Shown here: positions 25,118 through 34,241 of the stretch, piece after piece
How positions within the stretch are numbered: the stretch's first letter is position 1
Layout: every line of letters begins with the position of its first letter
Assembly (NCBI RefSeq): GCF_014297275.1
Contig: NZ_JACOQK010000001.1
Location: 620,001 to 684,000, forward strand
Origin: Clostridium facile
GTDB taxonomy: Bacteria > Bacillota > Clostridia > Oscillospirales > Ruminococcaceae
Reading direction: 5' to 3'
DNA: 64,000 nt
Position numbers and translations under genes: made by a program
Notes under the pieces: model-generated
What the model saw: the letters and a program-made list of their open reading frames with translations, nothing else
What the model was told of the DNA's origin: nothing
Database searches by the model: none

Positions 25118-27781
25118 TCACCTCGTTTCAAATTTAGCGGTTTTTGCTTGAATGCGGGAAATCACCGGAGTAAGCGCCCGGCCAGCTTTTTCGGAATCCA
25201 GGTAAACATCCCCCTGGGAAACCTGGAACACAGGGTTGCATTGGATAGCGGAGGATTTGAGGCTATCGGTAATGAGGGCGGCCAGGCGGGAATAATCCAC
25301 CACACTGGTGGAAGGGGAGAGGGAATCGCCCAGCGGGAAGCCGTTGCGCGCCTGTACGGAAACGCCGAGCAACTCGCTAGTCTGAGCGAAAAGCTGCATT
25401 GCCCGTGTGCGCTTGCCAGGGTCTAACGGAATCACAACTTCTGGCTTGTCACCCTCCGCAATCCAGCTGAGCTGTTCTTTATCCACAAACCCGCCTGTAG
25501 CAAAACCCTTAGGTTTTCCATAGGTGTAGAAAAGTGGTTTTCCATCAGGTCCATTTACTGATCCATACAATACTTTATCCCCTGCTATTTTAATATGGAC
25601 AGTTTTTCCATTCATTTCTGTTTGAATCAGTGCGTAGTTATGGTCCGCCCAGGCTTTAGCATTAATATCTTTTAGGCTAGGGGCATTAAGTGGATTTCCA
25701 TCAATTACTTGTTGCATTCCAAAAAGACCTGTAAGACCCATATTGCTTAAATTTTGGACAAATTGAGGGGTAACAGTTCCAATTTCTTCTCCCGTTGCGG
25801 TATTAAATGCTGTAATAGTATCTGAACCAGCCAAACGAACAAACCCCATATTCTGATAAATCCCTTGCGCAAGGGCATCATCCATTGTAACACCTAATTG
25901 TGCTAATTGAAGTAAAAGATTTTGTTTTTCTTCTTCATTGTCTGACAATGTATAGGCGTTTGCCAATTCAATTGCTTTTTGTTGTACAGAAGGAGTTACA
26001 GTTGCTAAACTTTCGATTACTGCATCAGAAAGTTCAATTCCTTGTTCTTGAAGTTTCGCTTTCACTTCTTCTATAGATTCATCTGAGGCAACTAATTTTT
26101 TGACCCAATTTTTTCCGGTAAATGTTTCTCCGCTAAATAACTCAAGTTGGTCAATAAATTCATCAGGGAATTTTTCTGGAAAATTTTTAATAAAATCTTT
26201 GAATTGTTGAAATGCCTCTTGATTGGATACAATTTGTTGGGCAAGATAACTAAATCCTCCATTGGGGTCTCCCAGCAAAGCTTCATATTTATAAATTTCT
26301 CCTAATGTGTCAAGGATACTGCTTGGGATACTTTGCCCCAGTTCCTGATATTCTTGTACTTGTTTTTCTAAAGTAAGTTTTTTCTCTTGTACACTATCTA
26401 CAAAATTAGTTAAAGGTTCTTCAAGGCTTCCTAAATCGCCAACATTAAGAATAGATGCAATAGTAGATTCATTTATATCAGTAGTTCCACCTTGAAAATC
26501 AAAAATTTTAATTTGTTGTGCTACATGTTTTTCTAAATTACTGGAAAGGTTACTTAATTCACTATTCCAAATCGTTTTAAAACCTTTTATCTCCAAATTA
26601 ACAGTATCTAATGTTATTGTAGTAATATTACGGCTTGCTTCTAATTCAAAAGATTTTTTTATCCTGTCGTATTCATCAGGAGAAATCTGCTTATTTTGTA
26701 ATTGCAATTGAAATGCAACTAATGCGGAAGCTGTAAGATTATCAATTTCAGACGTTTTTTCGGCTAATGAAGTGTTCAGTTCTTCTTGCAATCCGGAAAA
26801 ACTCTCTTGTGTTAAACTACCACTTTCAATTTTTGCCTCAATTTGATCAACTTTTACTTGGTATTGTGCATCGGATACTTGGTTGATAATTTCTTGCATC
26901 TGTTGTATTTTGGTTTGAATCGCATTTTGTACATCTGGAGTATTTAGTGTATCGGTTTCAATAGCGTCTGCAACAGTTTTGTTTAAATCTGCGCTTAACT
27001 GTGAAATTTGAGTATATAATCCACCAAATACGGATGCTGAAGCTGAATTGGCAAAAGTAGAAGATTCACTTCCCGGTTTAAACAATAAATTAATCGCTAA
27101 ATTAGTAGTATACCACTGTTTGTTCAGATACTCGGTAGTAGAGGTAACATAATCTGAAATACTTTTTTGATAATTCTGTTTATCTTCTTCAGTTAATGTA
27201 ATTCCGACTTTTACCTTCCAATTATATTGTTCAATATCAGCAATTGTTTGATCTATATCCTGCTTTAAATTATTTGTTTCTTCTTGGGCATTTAACACTG
27301 TATTTATTCGAATATTCCAATCTGCATTTGTCAGTGTTTCAGCTGCTTCTGTCAATTGTTCCATTGATAAAGTTACATTTCCAAAATGATCTTCAATATC
27401 CTTTTGAATCATTTCTTGTTTCATTTCAGAATAGGCATTTCCTAAATAGGAAACAGCGCTGGTTACTAAACTAATAGCTCCAGTAAGGCTGCTAAATCCA
27501 CCAATTATTGTCCCAATTCCAGAAAAAATTGCTCCACCTAATCCAGAAAATCCACCAGATAGTTTATTAACAGATTCATATGATTCTTCAATACTATCTG
27601 AAATAGTTTCTAAATCGCTGATAGTAGATGCCAAACCATTGATGCTAAATCCACCGCCAGAAGAGCCAACAGAGCTTAATTCATTAATAACATTTTTTAG
27701 CTCTTTAGTAAAGTTTTTTGTTTCATTAGTGGCATTTTTAATTTCTTTTTCTAATGCTTTAAAATCAATATCGTTTGCCAT
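25118..27781 (-). CDS. phage tail tape measure protein
   Basis: 887 aa. Largest gene of the module. It is mostly helical, with a hydrophobic Gly-rich segment (~65-115; GGAIFSGIGTIIGGFSSLTG) and a C-terminal motif FATGGFVDKEQLSWIAEGDK followed by PEVVIPLDPGKR, a hallmark of siphophage tape measures. It sets tail length; at ~0.15 nm per residue the tube would be roughly 130 nm. GAGGTGG precedes the ATG. Its 5' neighbour on the same strand is a lipoprotein gene with a terminator, not the usual chaperone. Confidence 0.9.
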   Translation of the reverse strand: MANDIDFKALEKEIKNATNETKNFTKELKNVINELSSVGSSGGGFSINGLASTISDLETISDSIEESYESVNKLSGGFSGLGGAIFSGIGTIIGGFSSLTGAISLVTSAVSYLGNAYSEMKQEMIQKDIEDHFGNVTLSMEQLTEAAETLTNADWNIRINTVLNAQEETNNLKQDIDQTIADIEQYNWKVKVGITLTEEDKQNYQKSISDYVTSTTEYLNKQWYTTNLAINLLFKPGSESSTFANSASASVFGGLYTQISQLSADLNKTVADAIETDTLNTPDVQNAIQTKIQQMQEIINQVSDAQYQVKVDQIEAKIESGSLTQESFSGLQEELNTSLAEKTSEIDNLTASALVAFQLQLQNKQISPDEYDRIKKSFELEASRNITTITLDTVNLEIKGFKTIWNSELSNLSSNLEKHVAQQIKIFDFQGGTTDINESTIASILNVGDLGSLEEPLTNFVDSVQEKKLTLEKQVQEYQELGQSIPSSILDTLGEIYKYEALLGDPNGGFSYLAQQIVSNQEAFQQFKDFIKNFPEKFPDEFIDQLELFSGETFTGKNWVKKLVASDESIEEVKAKLQEQGIELSDAVIESLATVTPSVQQKAIELANAYTLSDNEEEKQNLLLQLAQLGVTMDDALAQGIYQNMGFVRLAGSDTITAFNTATGEEIGTVTPQFVQNLSNMGLTGLFGMQQVIDGNPLNAPSLKDINAKAWADHNYALIQTEMNGKTVHIKIAGDKVLYGSVNGPDGKPLFYTYGKPKGFATGGFVDKEQLSWIAEGDKPEVVIPLDPGKRTRAMQLFAQTSELLGVSVQARNGFPLGDSLSPSTSVVDYSRLAALITDSLKSSAIQCNPVFQVSQGDVYLDSEKAGRALTPVISRIQAKTAKFETR

Positions 27782-27808
27782 TAATTCACCACCTCTTTGT
27801 AAATAAAA

Positions 27809-27834
27809 AAGCTAACTGAATTAACAGTTAGCTT
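27809..27834 (-). terminator. terminator between lipoprotein and tape-measure genes
   Basis: AAGCTAACTG, a 6-nt loop, CAGTTAGCTT; on the minus strand TTTTTATTT follows. It separates the lipoprotein gene from the tape-measure gene. Confidence 0.8.
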
Positions 27835-27845
27835 AGTTTAGATTT

Positions 27846-28367
27846 TTATTTTTTTATTACGATAGAATCTAAAAATAGCTGGAACTCTTCTGTGTAAGTA
27901 GGAAATTCGTATCTTGGATCATATTTGACCAAAATACGAAAAATACCTTCTTTTCCATCAAATAGATATGTTTCTCTTCTTATACCATCATTTTCATAAA
28001 AATGATATACGGTTTCATCACATATTGTAAAACTTTCTTCGATATGATAACGGACGTCTATCGCACCCTTAGATAGTTGTTCTTGATTTTCTTTTTCTAT
28101 AGTTTTCATAACAGATTCAGCATCATAATCATCTCCCAGTTTGGTTAAATTAGCAATAATTACTTCTGGTTTATCTTCAGGCATATCTATGGTGTATACT
28201 TTAGTGTTTTCAACATTATCGTTTGTTAGTTCCCAGGTTGGAGGTATACGGTAGGTTATACTAACTAAACTTTCTTTTCCCCATCCTTTATATTCAGAAT
28301 CTCCGCAGCCCACAAAGCACACTAGGCACAGGCAGAGCGCCAGCGCGATCGAAATAACCTTCTTCAT
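27846..28367 (-). CDS. lipoprotein of the local paralog family (member A)
   Basis: 173 aa. MKKVISIALALCLCLVCFVG precedes lipidated Cys 21. Mature part shows the family pattern: GW...SITYRIPPTWE, a central ETVYHFYENDG, and a final FRILVKYDP...FQLFLDSIVIKK. The pattern Y.xP..W...I...A.h...g.f.i..., ~150 residues, is compatible with a PsbP/DcrB-like alpha-beta sandwich (inference). It sits inside the tail module. Its leader and 5' region are almost identical in DNA to member B. Confidence 0.8.
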   Translation of the reverse strand: MKKVISIALALCLCLVCFVGCGDSEYKGWGKESLVSITYRIPPTWELTNDNVENTKVYTIDMPEDKPEVIIANLTKLGDDYDAESVMKTIEKENQEQLSKGAIDVRYHIEESFTICDETVYHFYENDGIRRETYLFDGKEGIFRILVKYDPRYEFPTYTEEFQLFLDSIVIKK

Positions 28368-28508
28368 CCAATCAATCCTCCTAAATGTATTGCCAATTTG
28401 GCAACGAATTACTATTATTGTAGCATATTATTTCCAAATTTACAACACAAAACAGGAGATTTCTGCCAGTTCGACAAAACAACCTCTTTCCCGACATCCG
28501 CACCCCTC

Positions 28509-28544
28509 AAAAAAATACCCAGCGGAGGAACTAGGTATTTTTTT
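28509..28544 (-). terminator. terminator after lipoprotein B
   Basis: AAAAAAATACC (28509 on) and GGTATTTTTTT form a hairpin just past the stop codon at 28548. Confidence 0.75.
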
Positions 28545-28547
28545 GGT

Positions 28548-29123
28548 TTATTTTTTATCAATGTCTTTGAATCGAATCGAATTTATGAGTTTATTAACAT
28601 CATGATCTGATAATGGATTTCCAAAATCTCTATCATAAATGATATCTAAATTTAACATTCCTTTGGAGCAATCACCAAGGTAACAATCGTATATATTGTT
28701 GTTGGTGGAGCCGCCTTCTTTAGTAACTCCTAGATATGGATCTATCTGGTAATGATAAGCTTTTTGTCCATCGAAAGAGCAGTCTGCCTGCCGTACAAAC
28801 GTGCTAGGCGTATAATAATCTCCGCTTTCATAGGCTCCTTTTTCTTTTTCATAATTGTTAATGACCTCTTCAGCTTTTGTAAAACCATTTAAAGATTCAG
28901 ATTCAATGTAAATACGCATTTCAGTTGTATCATCGATTTTATAACTATGGTAGTCATTCTCTTTTTTTTCTTGCTTCCAGGACTCAGGCACGCAATAGCT
29001 AACCGTATTAAGGAGCTTTTTTACTTTCCAGCCTTCGTATCCTTCCGGAGGCTTTTCTCCGCAGCCCACAAAGCACACTAGGCACAGGCAGAGCGCCAGC
29101 GCAATTGAAATAACCTTCTTCAT
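28548..29123 (-). CDS. lipoprotein of the local paralog family (member B)
   Basis: 191 aa from ATG 29123 (GGAGGATTGATTGG upstream). The signal peptide is identical to member A (LCLVCFVGC). Mature part: GYEGWKVKKLLNTVSYCVPESW, AYHYQIDPYLGV, LNLDIIYDRDF...LINSIRF. Same fold pattern as A. Near-identical leaders with diverged mature parts mean duplication followed by fast change of the exposed domain. Confidence 0.8.
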   Translation of the reverse strand: MKKVISIALALCLCLVCFVGCGEKPPEGYEGWKVKKLLNTVSYCVPESWKQEKKENDYHSYKIDDTTEMRIYIESESLNGFTKAEEVINNYEKEKGAYESGDYYTPSTFVRQADCSFDGQKAYHYQIDPYLGVTKEGGSTNNNIYDCYLGDCSKGMLNLDIIYDRDFGNPLSDHDVNKLINSIRFKDIDKK

Positions 29124-29272
29124 CCAATCAATCCTCCTAATATCAAAAACGACAACATTATAACACAACGGCAGAGCTTTTACAATCCATTTTTGAGGAT
29201 TGGTCAAAAGAGGAAGTTTTTTGAAAGGCGCTGGAAGGGAAAAGGCTCCCTTTCCAGGTTGAGGGATATTTA

Positions 29273-30268
29273 TCAGGTTTTAATCACAATAAAATCCAAA
29301 AACTCGTTAAATTCTTCTTTTGGAATTTGGTCCCCGGTCTGGCTGGTTTCCGTTACCCGAATCCGGAATATTCCCTGAGGGGTATCAAAAAAATATTCCT
29401 CGATGGTTAGGTTGGTGGCATCCTCGTTGTGGGTTACATGGTAAGCGGGCTTTCCGTAAATTTTCACATCGTCCTGGAAGGTGTCATTCGGATGGTTCTG
29501 TTGTTCCAGGTAGTCAATATATTCCGAGGCTTTGTCAAATCCCTCTATCTGGACTTCGTAAATGAGTTCCAATTTGGTTTCGCCAATCTGAAACGTATGG
29601 CAGGTATCCAATTGTTGTTCCATCACCCAGGAAGTTGGGGTTTCATAGGTGATGTTCGCCAGCTGGTACTGGTTCCAAACTTCCTCCTCCATGGCGAGGG
29701 AACCGCTGGTTTTTCCCTGTGTCCCGTCAGAGGAGTTGGAGGAATCGCCCTCAGCTTTTTTGGAATGGTTCCGGTAATCCGAAAAAGATTCTGCTATCCG
29801 GAATAGTTCATTTTGGATGGGGTTTTCCTCCCAATGGGATGGAAACGCAATCAAAATCCGAAACACTCCCTGGGCGGTATCAAATACATAGGATTCATAG
29901 ATCCTTTCCTCGATGGTTTCACAATAGTGGTAGGCGTTTTGCCCCGCGATTTCCATCTCTGGCAAGCGGGTAATCTTATCCCCCTTGACGGTTTCGGTTA
30001 AGGCGATATACTGGGCTTTATCCCAATATTCCCCTTGGTTATATAGCAGCATGGTGAGGTAAATGGATTCCCCGTCCACCTCAGTCTGGTAATAATGCCG
30101 GTTTTCTTCACTAGACCATTCCCATTCCATCGGGATTTCGTAAATTATCTGCCTACCAATCCGTTCCAGAATCCAATGTTCTCTGGAATCCCGCCCACGG
30201 CTGGTGCAATATGCAAAGCCGGCAATACAAATACCTACTGCCAACAGCCCAATCAAAATCTTCCGCAT
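29273..30268 (-). CDS. two-domain lipoprotein of the paralog family (member C)
   Basis: 331 aa from ATG 30268 (GGAGAAAAGG upstream). A lipobox-like AGFAYC follows MRKILIGLLAVGICI. Two family domains in tandem: ~30-150 (IGRQIIYEIPMEWEW, AYHYCETIEE, GVFRILIAFP) and ~190-330 (ANITYETPTSWVME, AYHVTHNEDA, GIFRIRVTE...FLDFIVIKT), joined by a Ser/Gly linker. The doubled domain recurs in member D. Third and first-transcribed of the lipoproteins inside the tail module. Confidence 0.75.
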   Translation of the reverse strand: MRKILIGLLAVGICIAGFAYCTSRGRDSREHWILERIGRQIIYEIPMEWEWSSEENRHYYQTEVDGESIYLTMLLYNQGEYWDKAQYIALTETVKGDKITRLPEMEIAGQNAYHYCETIEERIYESYVFDTAQGVFRILIAFPSHWEENPIQNELFRIAESFSDYRNHSKKAEGDSSNSSDGTQGKTSGSLAMEEEVWNQYQLANITYETPTSWVMEQQLDTCHTFQIGETKLELIYEVQIEGFDKASEYIDYLEQQNHPNDTFQDDVKIYGKPAYHVTHNEDATNLTIEEYFFDTPQGIFRIRVTETSQTGDQIPKEEFNEFLDFIVIKT

Positions 30269-30435
30269 CCTTTTCTCCTCCATTTCCATCTTCTAGGAAA
30301 CAGTATACCATATTCTTCATAATTCTGCCATAATCGACAAGGTGATTTTTGGATTAATAGAAAAATTTTGTAACGCTGCATAACAATGGAAACCAGAATT
30401 TGGTGAATAGGACGGATAAACAATGGATGGAACGC

Positions 30436-30472
30436 AAAAAAGGGCAGCACAGGGAAAGAACCCATGCTGCCC
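30436..30472 (-). terminator. terminator after the tail chaperone gene
   Basis: On the minus strand GGGCAGCATGGG, loop, CCTGTGCTGCCC, TTTTTT. It separates the chaperone from the lipoproteins, which suggests the lipoproteins are an independent insert. Confidence 0.8.
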
Positions 30473-30483
30473 GTTGCGTTTAT

Positions 30484-30725
30484 TTACCGCCCCTGGATCC
30501 GGTCGTAGAATTCACGGAACCCATTGCATTGTACCAGGTATCTGGGGCGGTCGCCCCGTTCCATCCGCTGGCTGATGTACAAACAGGTTTCATCAAAACA
30601 ATAGGCAGTGTATGGGTCGTCAATCCCCATTACCTGGCTGGGGCTGGTGTGGCTATGGTTCGCGATGGCGATTACGTTCAAAAGTTGCTTACTTTTGATG
30701 AAATCGTTGCAGCGGAGCCACCCCC
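30484..30725 (-). CDS. tail assembly chaperone, frameshifted T part
   Basis: Open frame, shifted +1 (equal to -2) relative to the G gene, overlapping its last ~13 codons. Read from the G run at 30725-30721 it gives GWLRCNDFIKSKQLLNVIAI and NHSHTSPSQVMGIDDPYTAY with CFDE, the pattern of T extensions of siphophage chaperones. It lacks a credible own start (TTG 30681, no ribosome site). Fusion with the upstream G product by programmed frameshifting is expected, at CGGGGGTGG or nearby. Confidence 0.8.
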
Positions 30726-31069
30726 GTTTGGGAAAAATTATAGATTTGGAGCAGTTGGATGTCGGTTAAGCTCAGGCCGGCTTCCTCCACTTCCTGGTAG
30801 GTAGGGGAAACCATTGAGGCCTTTGCCATAGCGGTGAAAATATCCGCCATACGGCTGAAGTTGTTTGGGTTCAGCCCTTTGATGCCGTCGTTAAACAGCT
30901 CGGAAGCGGCTGCCATCAACGTATTTGGAATATCTCCGTTCTGTGCCAGAAGCATCAGGGAAGGGCGTTTGAGTTTTACCACAAAAGGCTGGCCTTCTGC
31001 AAAGCCGGATAGCTCTACTTCGGTGCCTTCTGCGTAGTGTTTTAGTTCATCCATAGTGGTTACTGCCAT
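30689..31069 (-). CDS. tail assembly chaperone (G-type)
   Basis: 126 aa. Residues include KHYAEGTEVELSGFAEGQPF and VKLKRPSLMLLAQNGDIPNT, a pattern common to clostridial phage tail chaperones that coat the tape measure during tail assembly. GGAGG precedes the ATG; the gene follows the major tail protein by 36 bp. Most product should stop at 30689, while a minority shifts into the T frame. Confidence 0.85.
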   Translation of the reverse strand: MAVTTMDELKHYAEGTEVELSGFAEGQPFVVKLKRPSLMLLAQNGDIPNTLMAAASELFNDGIKGLNPNNFSRMADIFTAMAKASMVSPTYQEVEEAGLSLTDIQLLQIYNFSQTGVAPLQRFHQK

Positions 31070-31105
31070 ATTGTTTTTCCTCCTGTTCTTATGGTATCGT
31101 TATGA

Positions 31106-31702
31106 TTATGCGCCTACTTCGGTTGGTTCCTGTACTTCTGGCAAGGCTTTTACGTATTCCCATTTGTATGGGGCTTCGCCTTTGCTTGGTGCGGAAGTAA
31201 TGGTGTATTCGGTTACACGGAATACATTGTCCTCAGAGTTCAAGCCAACTGGTTGGCCAGTACAGCCTGGGTAGGTTACTTTTTCGTAGCCAATTTCGTT
31301 GCCGCCTTCGTCCATCTGTGCGGAGTAAGCTTCCAGTTTGAATTTCACTGGTTTGTATGCTTCCCCAACCACTGGTGGTTCATAGCCGGTGATTTCGTGG
31401 GACTCTGGATCTCTTGTCAGTGTGCCGCCCTGTACGATTTCCATCAGTTCCAAGATAGTCATGTTGTCGGTCAAAGTCAGGGTGTGGCCGGTGATGATTT
31501 TGGATTCTTTTTTCTGTGCTTTTAATACGCCTTTGATGTTCAGTTTTACTGCTTCCACTGTGTCCAGCAGAGCTTCTACGCCCAGTTTTGCGCCGGATGT
31601 GATAGCAACGCTGCGAGGGGAATCCTCTTCTGTTGTTACAACAATCATCTTACAATCAATAAAAGCCATTTCTGTTCCTTTGGTTGGTGTTGTTACTGCC
31701 AT
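31106..31702 (-). CDS. phage major tail tube protein
   Basis: 198 aa from ATG 31702 (AAAGGA 11 bp upstream; the in-frame start at 31735 has no site). The first residues MAVTTPTKGTEMAFIDCKMI and the beta-rich body with TSGAKLGVEALLDTVEAVKL and FRVTEYTITSAPSKGEAPYK fit the TP901-1/phi13 type major tail family that polymerises into the tube. First recognisable tail gene; no head-tail connectors lie upstream. Confidence 0.8.
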   Translation of the reverse strand: MAVTTPTKGTEMAFIDCKMIVVTTEEDSPRSVAITSGAKLGVEALLDTVEAVKLNIKGVLKAQKKESKIITGHTLTLTDNMTILELMEIVQGGTLTRDPESHEITGYEPPVVGEAYKPVKFKLEAYSAQMDEGGNEIGYEKVTYPGCTGQPVGLNSEDNVFRVTEYTITSAPSKGEAPYKWEYVKALPEVQEPTEVGA

Positions 31703-31724
31703 AATAGTCAAATCCTTTCTTTTC

Positions 31725-31976
31725 TTAAAATTCAATCCATATCACCGGATGGAACCCATAGCGATTCCACCGGGCTGTGTTTTTTGCTGGAACGGATACC
31801 GGTTTTCCGTAACAGCGGGGAATTGTTCCAAACTTTCTGGGCAACTGGAAGGCAATACGGTTACAAAACAGATGTATGGTTGTTGGGGCCATCCTGCCTG
31901 AAGAGGCTGGAACAATGAACTCCCCTACCTGCGCTGGATAGGGGAGTTTGAAAAAGTTCCCGTAGTTTAACGCCAT
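31725..31976 (-). CDS. doubtful 83-aa frame upstream of tail tube gene
   Basis: It ends 23 bp before the major tail ATG but has no ribosome site. It contains a 10-bp palindrome (AACTCCCCTA 31918-31927, TAGGGGAGTT 31939-31948), which looks more like a terminator or regulatory hairpin in a leader. It might be a scrap of a lost connector gene. Confidence 0.2.
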   Translation of the reverse strand: MALNYGNFFKLPYPAQVGEFIVPASSGRMAPTTIHLFCNRIAFQLPRKFGTIPRCYGKPVSVPAKNTARWNRYGFHPVIWIEF

Positions 31977-32073
31977 CGGGGCGGGCGATTTATATCAAGC
32001 GAAGCAAATCGCATCGCTGGCAAAAATTAGGTAGAAAAAACCACCTCTTGGGTAGCTTTTTAAAAAAGTGGTA

Positions 32074-32111
32074 AAAAAATAACGGGTATCGTAGGATATC
32101 CGCTATTTTTT
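32074..32111 (-). terminator. Rho-independent terminator
   Basis: AAAAAATA-CGG-TATC and GATA-CCG-TATTTTTTT pair around a short loop, overlapping the 3' end of the membrane protein gene at 32103. Confidence 0.65.
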
Positions 32112-32816
32112 TATCATTTTTATGGATGTTTCATCAGTGGCTGGTTTGCTATGCCGAATATCGCGCAACAAGGAAGAAAGGAAATTCCTTCTTTTGATTT
32201 TTGCCAAGCCTAAATCCTTCCGCATCCTGTTTACCAGCTCTTCCATCAGGAATCTATGGTCCACCTCGGTATCTTCCCGGAGTTCTTCCCGCAGCTCCAC
32301 CCATGTGGAAACGGTTTTTGGCGAACCCCAAAGGGTAACCTGCTTGGAAATTGTGGAGAGTTCTTCTTCGGTTAGCCCTTCCATAGCGCTGTATCCGGCT
32401 TCCATATTTTGCTGGATTTTATCCATGATTTCAATCAGTTCCTCATAGGGCTGCTCCCTTTTTTTCGCCAGATAATCCTGCCTGGATTTTTGGTACCCGA
32501 TGATTTTGGCGACAATTGCGGTAATCAAGGAGAGGGCTCCAGTAATCAGCGCCACAATAATAACAGCGTCCAATTTAGAAATATTGTACACAAGCAGCCC
32601 AAGTACCTGTGATATATAGTAGATGATATAGGAAATCGCAGCGCCTGCCATTATAATGGAGACCAATATCATGAAGATACTCAAACGGAAGTGGCGTTGA
32701 AAAAAATCCCTAGGCTTGTCCTTTTTCTGCACCTTATCCATCCATTTGGCGATCAGCCAGCAGATGAGCAGCAAACAAGCGCCAACGCCAATTGCGATGA
32801 TTGGGTATAGGTTCAT
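32103..32816 (-). CDS. membrane protein with cytoplasmic helical domain
   Basis: 237 aa. Three to four TM helices: ~6-25 (IGVGACLLLICWLIAKW), ~48-68, ~72-90 and ~94-108 (VIIVALITGALSLITAIVA). A charged helical cytoplasmic C-terminal half follows. No family recognised. It lies alone between the tail module and the lipoprotein cluster with its own terminator. GGGAGG precedes the ATG. Confidence 0.65.
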   Translation of the reverse strand: MNLYPIIAIGVGACLLLICWLIAKWMDKVQKKDKPRDFFQRHFRLSIFMILVSIIMAGAAISYIIYYISQVLGLLVYNISKLDAVIIVALITGALSLITAIVAKIIGYQKSRQDYLAKKREQPYEELIEIMDKIQQNMEAGYSAMEGLTEEELSTISKQVTLWGSPKTVSTWVELREELREDTEVDHRFLMEELVNRMRKDLGLAKIKRRNFLSSLLRDIRHSKPATDETSIKMIKK

Positions 32817-32890
32817 TGTTTCTCCCTCCCTTTTGGGTCAATGGGTATGATCCAGGTTATGGAAACAATCCGTTGTTTCCGATTTGCCAA

Positions 32891-32955
32891 CGGGCAGGGA
32901 TACCGCTTGATAAGGTGATGGAATCTGTACCCAACCTTACCGGTATCCCTGCCCG
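32891..32955. repeat. inverted repeat with nested stem
   Basis: CGGGCAGGGATACCG (32891-32905) and CGGTATCCCTGCCCG (32941-32955) are a perfect 15-bp pair; inside it TAAGGT and ACCTTA pair again. It lies in the 295-bp space between the membrane gene and lipoprotein D. It could be a terminator-like structure or a small mobile-element remnant. No gene in 32817-33111. Confidence 0.7.
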
Positions 32956-33111
32956 CAATGCTGACTCTTTTGCACATCCCTCACAGTGGAATCCAATGGG
33001 GGAATTATCGCTTGGGAAAACAAAACGGTTTTTCTCGGATTATCCGAAAATCCGTGTTGAGGGGGAATTCTTCTCTCTTTATCCACCGGAGAAGTTCCCC
33101 AATTTTATGGT

Positions 33112-34086
33112 TTATATCGCTTCCTTAGGGTCAACCTGGAAAGTATTGAAAAAGCTTTGGATTTGTTCTTTGGTTTCCTTGGTACAGTCCACGTAACTTT
33201 GAATTACCAGCCGCAAGGTTCCGTTTGGGGTATCCAACAGGTATTGTTCTTCTATCAGGTCGTCCGAAATGACTCTGCCAAAGTGAAGGGATTTGTACCC
33301 TGCCAGGGTATCCACCTTCCAGAACTGGTAAGGGGAGTCCGGAGGATTGTCCTCGGTAGCTGCCTCAATCTGTTCTTGGGTGGGGAGGGTATCCAGCAGC
33401 GGGTTGCCATCTGGAATGGATTGAATGGTAATCTTGCTGGGGTAACTTCCCACATAATAAATGTGTTCCGTCACGCCATCGGCGACAGTGGGAGGCATCT
33501 GTTCCCATTGGGAAGGGAAGGAGTAGCTCACATTTTTGATACGGGCGGAAACCATATGCTGGGTTTCCGGCTGTTCCGGAACCTGGATGGATTCCAGAAA
33601 ACCGTCCACATCCTCCTGGTAGGCTTCCCGTTGGGAATCATCCCGGTAATCCACTGTAACGGAAACCACGCTGTCAGTGGTTTCAAACAGAATCGCCTGG
33701 AGGGATTGTTCCGCCATACCATTTCCCGTATAGGTAAGGGCGTCTTTCCCGCCGACCTGGGTGTTTTCCCCTGGCTGGTAGTTTTTGTTCTGGAACTGGG
33801 GTAAAATCCCTCGGGTCATCTGTTCCCCCAAATCCTCTTTATTTTGGTACATGAATTTATAGCTGTCAATCGCCACCGAAACCGCCGGCTGGTCGGAACC
33901 CTCGGTGGAAACAGAATAGGTTTGGTGGTCACGGGAGTTGTTCCCGCTTGCCCAATCGGTAGGGGGGACGAACAAAAGCGACCCCATAGAAACCCAGTTT
34001 TTCGCCTCCACCGTTTGTTCCTGGGAACATCCTGCCAGGCACAGGCAAAAACAAAGCAGTAAAATCATGCTGATCAATTTTTTCAT
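33112..34086 (-). CDS. two-domain lipoprotein of the paralog family (member D)
   Basis: 324 aa. MKKLISMILLLCFCLCLAGC is the lipoprotein signal. Two family domains: ~28-170 (GSLLFVPPTDWAS, VSVTVDYRDD...GFLESIQVPE) and ~180-320 (NVSYSFPSQWEQ, YKSLHFGRVISDD, NGTLRLVIQSYVD...FFNTFQVD). Same doubled design as member C. Last gene of the left lipoprotein operon (G-F-E-D). Confidence 0.8.
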   Translation of the reverse strand: MKKLISMILLLCFCLCLAGCSQEQTVEAKNWVSMGSLLFVPPTDWASGNNSRDHQTYSVSTEGSDQPAVSVAIDSYKFMYQNKEDLGEQMTRGILPQFQNKNYQPGENTQVGGKDALTYTGNGMAEQSLQAILFETTDSVVSVTVDYRDDSQREAYQEDVDGFLESIQVPEQPETQHMVSARIKNVSYSFPSQWEQMPPTVADGVTEHIYYVGSYPSKITIQSIPDGNPLLDTLPTQEQIEAATEDNPPDSPYQFWKVDTLAGYKSLHFGRVISDDLIEEQYLLDTPNGTLRLVIQSYVDCTKETKEQIQSFFNTFQVDPKEAI

Positions 34087-34241
34087 GGTGAACCTCTATG
34101 TATGCTAGTTTGTAATATAAAAATGAATGCTATCATCTTTTTTCAAGAAATCTTCTTCTTATCATTATACACCATTTTGGACCCCCAACCTATTGGGAAG
34201 TTGCATAAAATTCCAATTGTTTTTTTGGAGGGGGAAGGGCG

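Noticed and set aside
20069..31702. Contractile (R-type) tailocin or injection system
   Set aside because: No sheath, baseplate wedge or AAA+ ATPase gene; the gene order is that of a flexible siphophage tail.
32801..33196. 131-aa plus-strand frame over the inverted repeat
   Set aside because: It reads through the palindrome and into antisense of lipoprotein D; no ribosome site.
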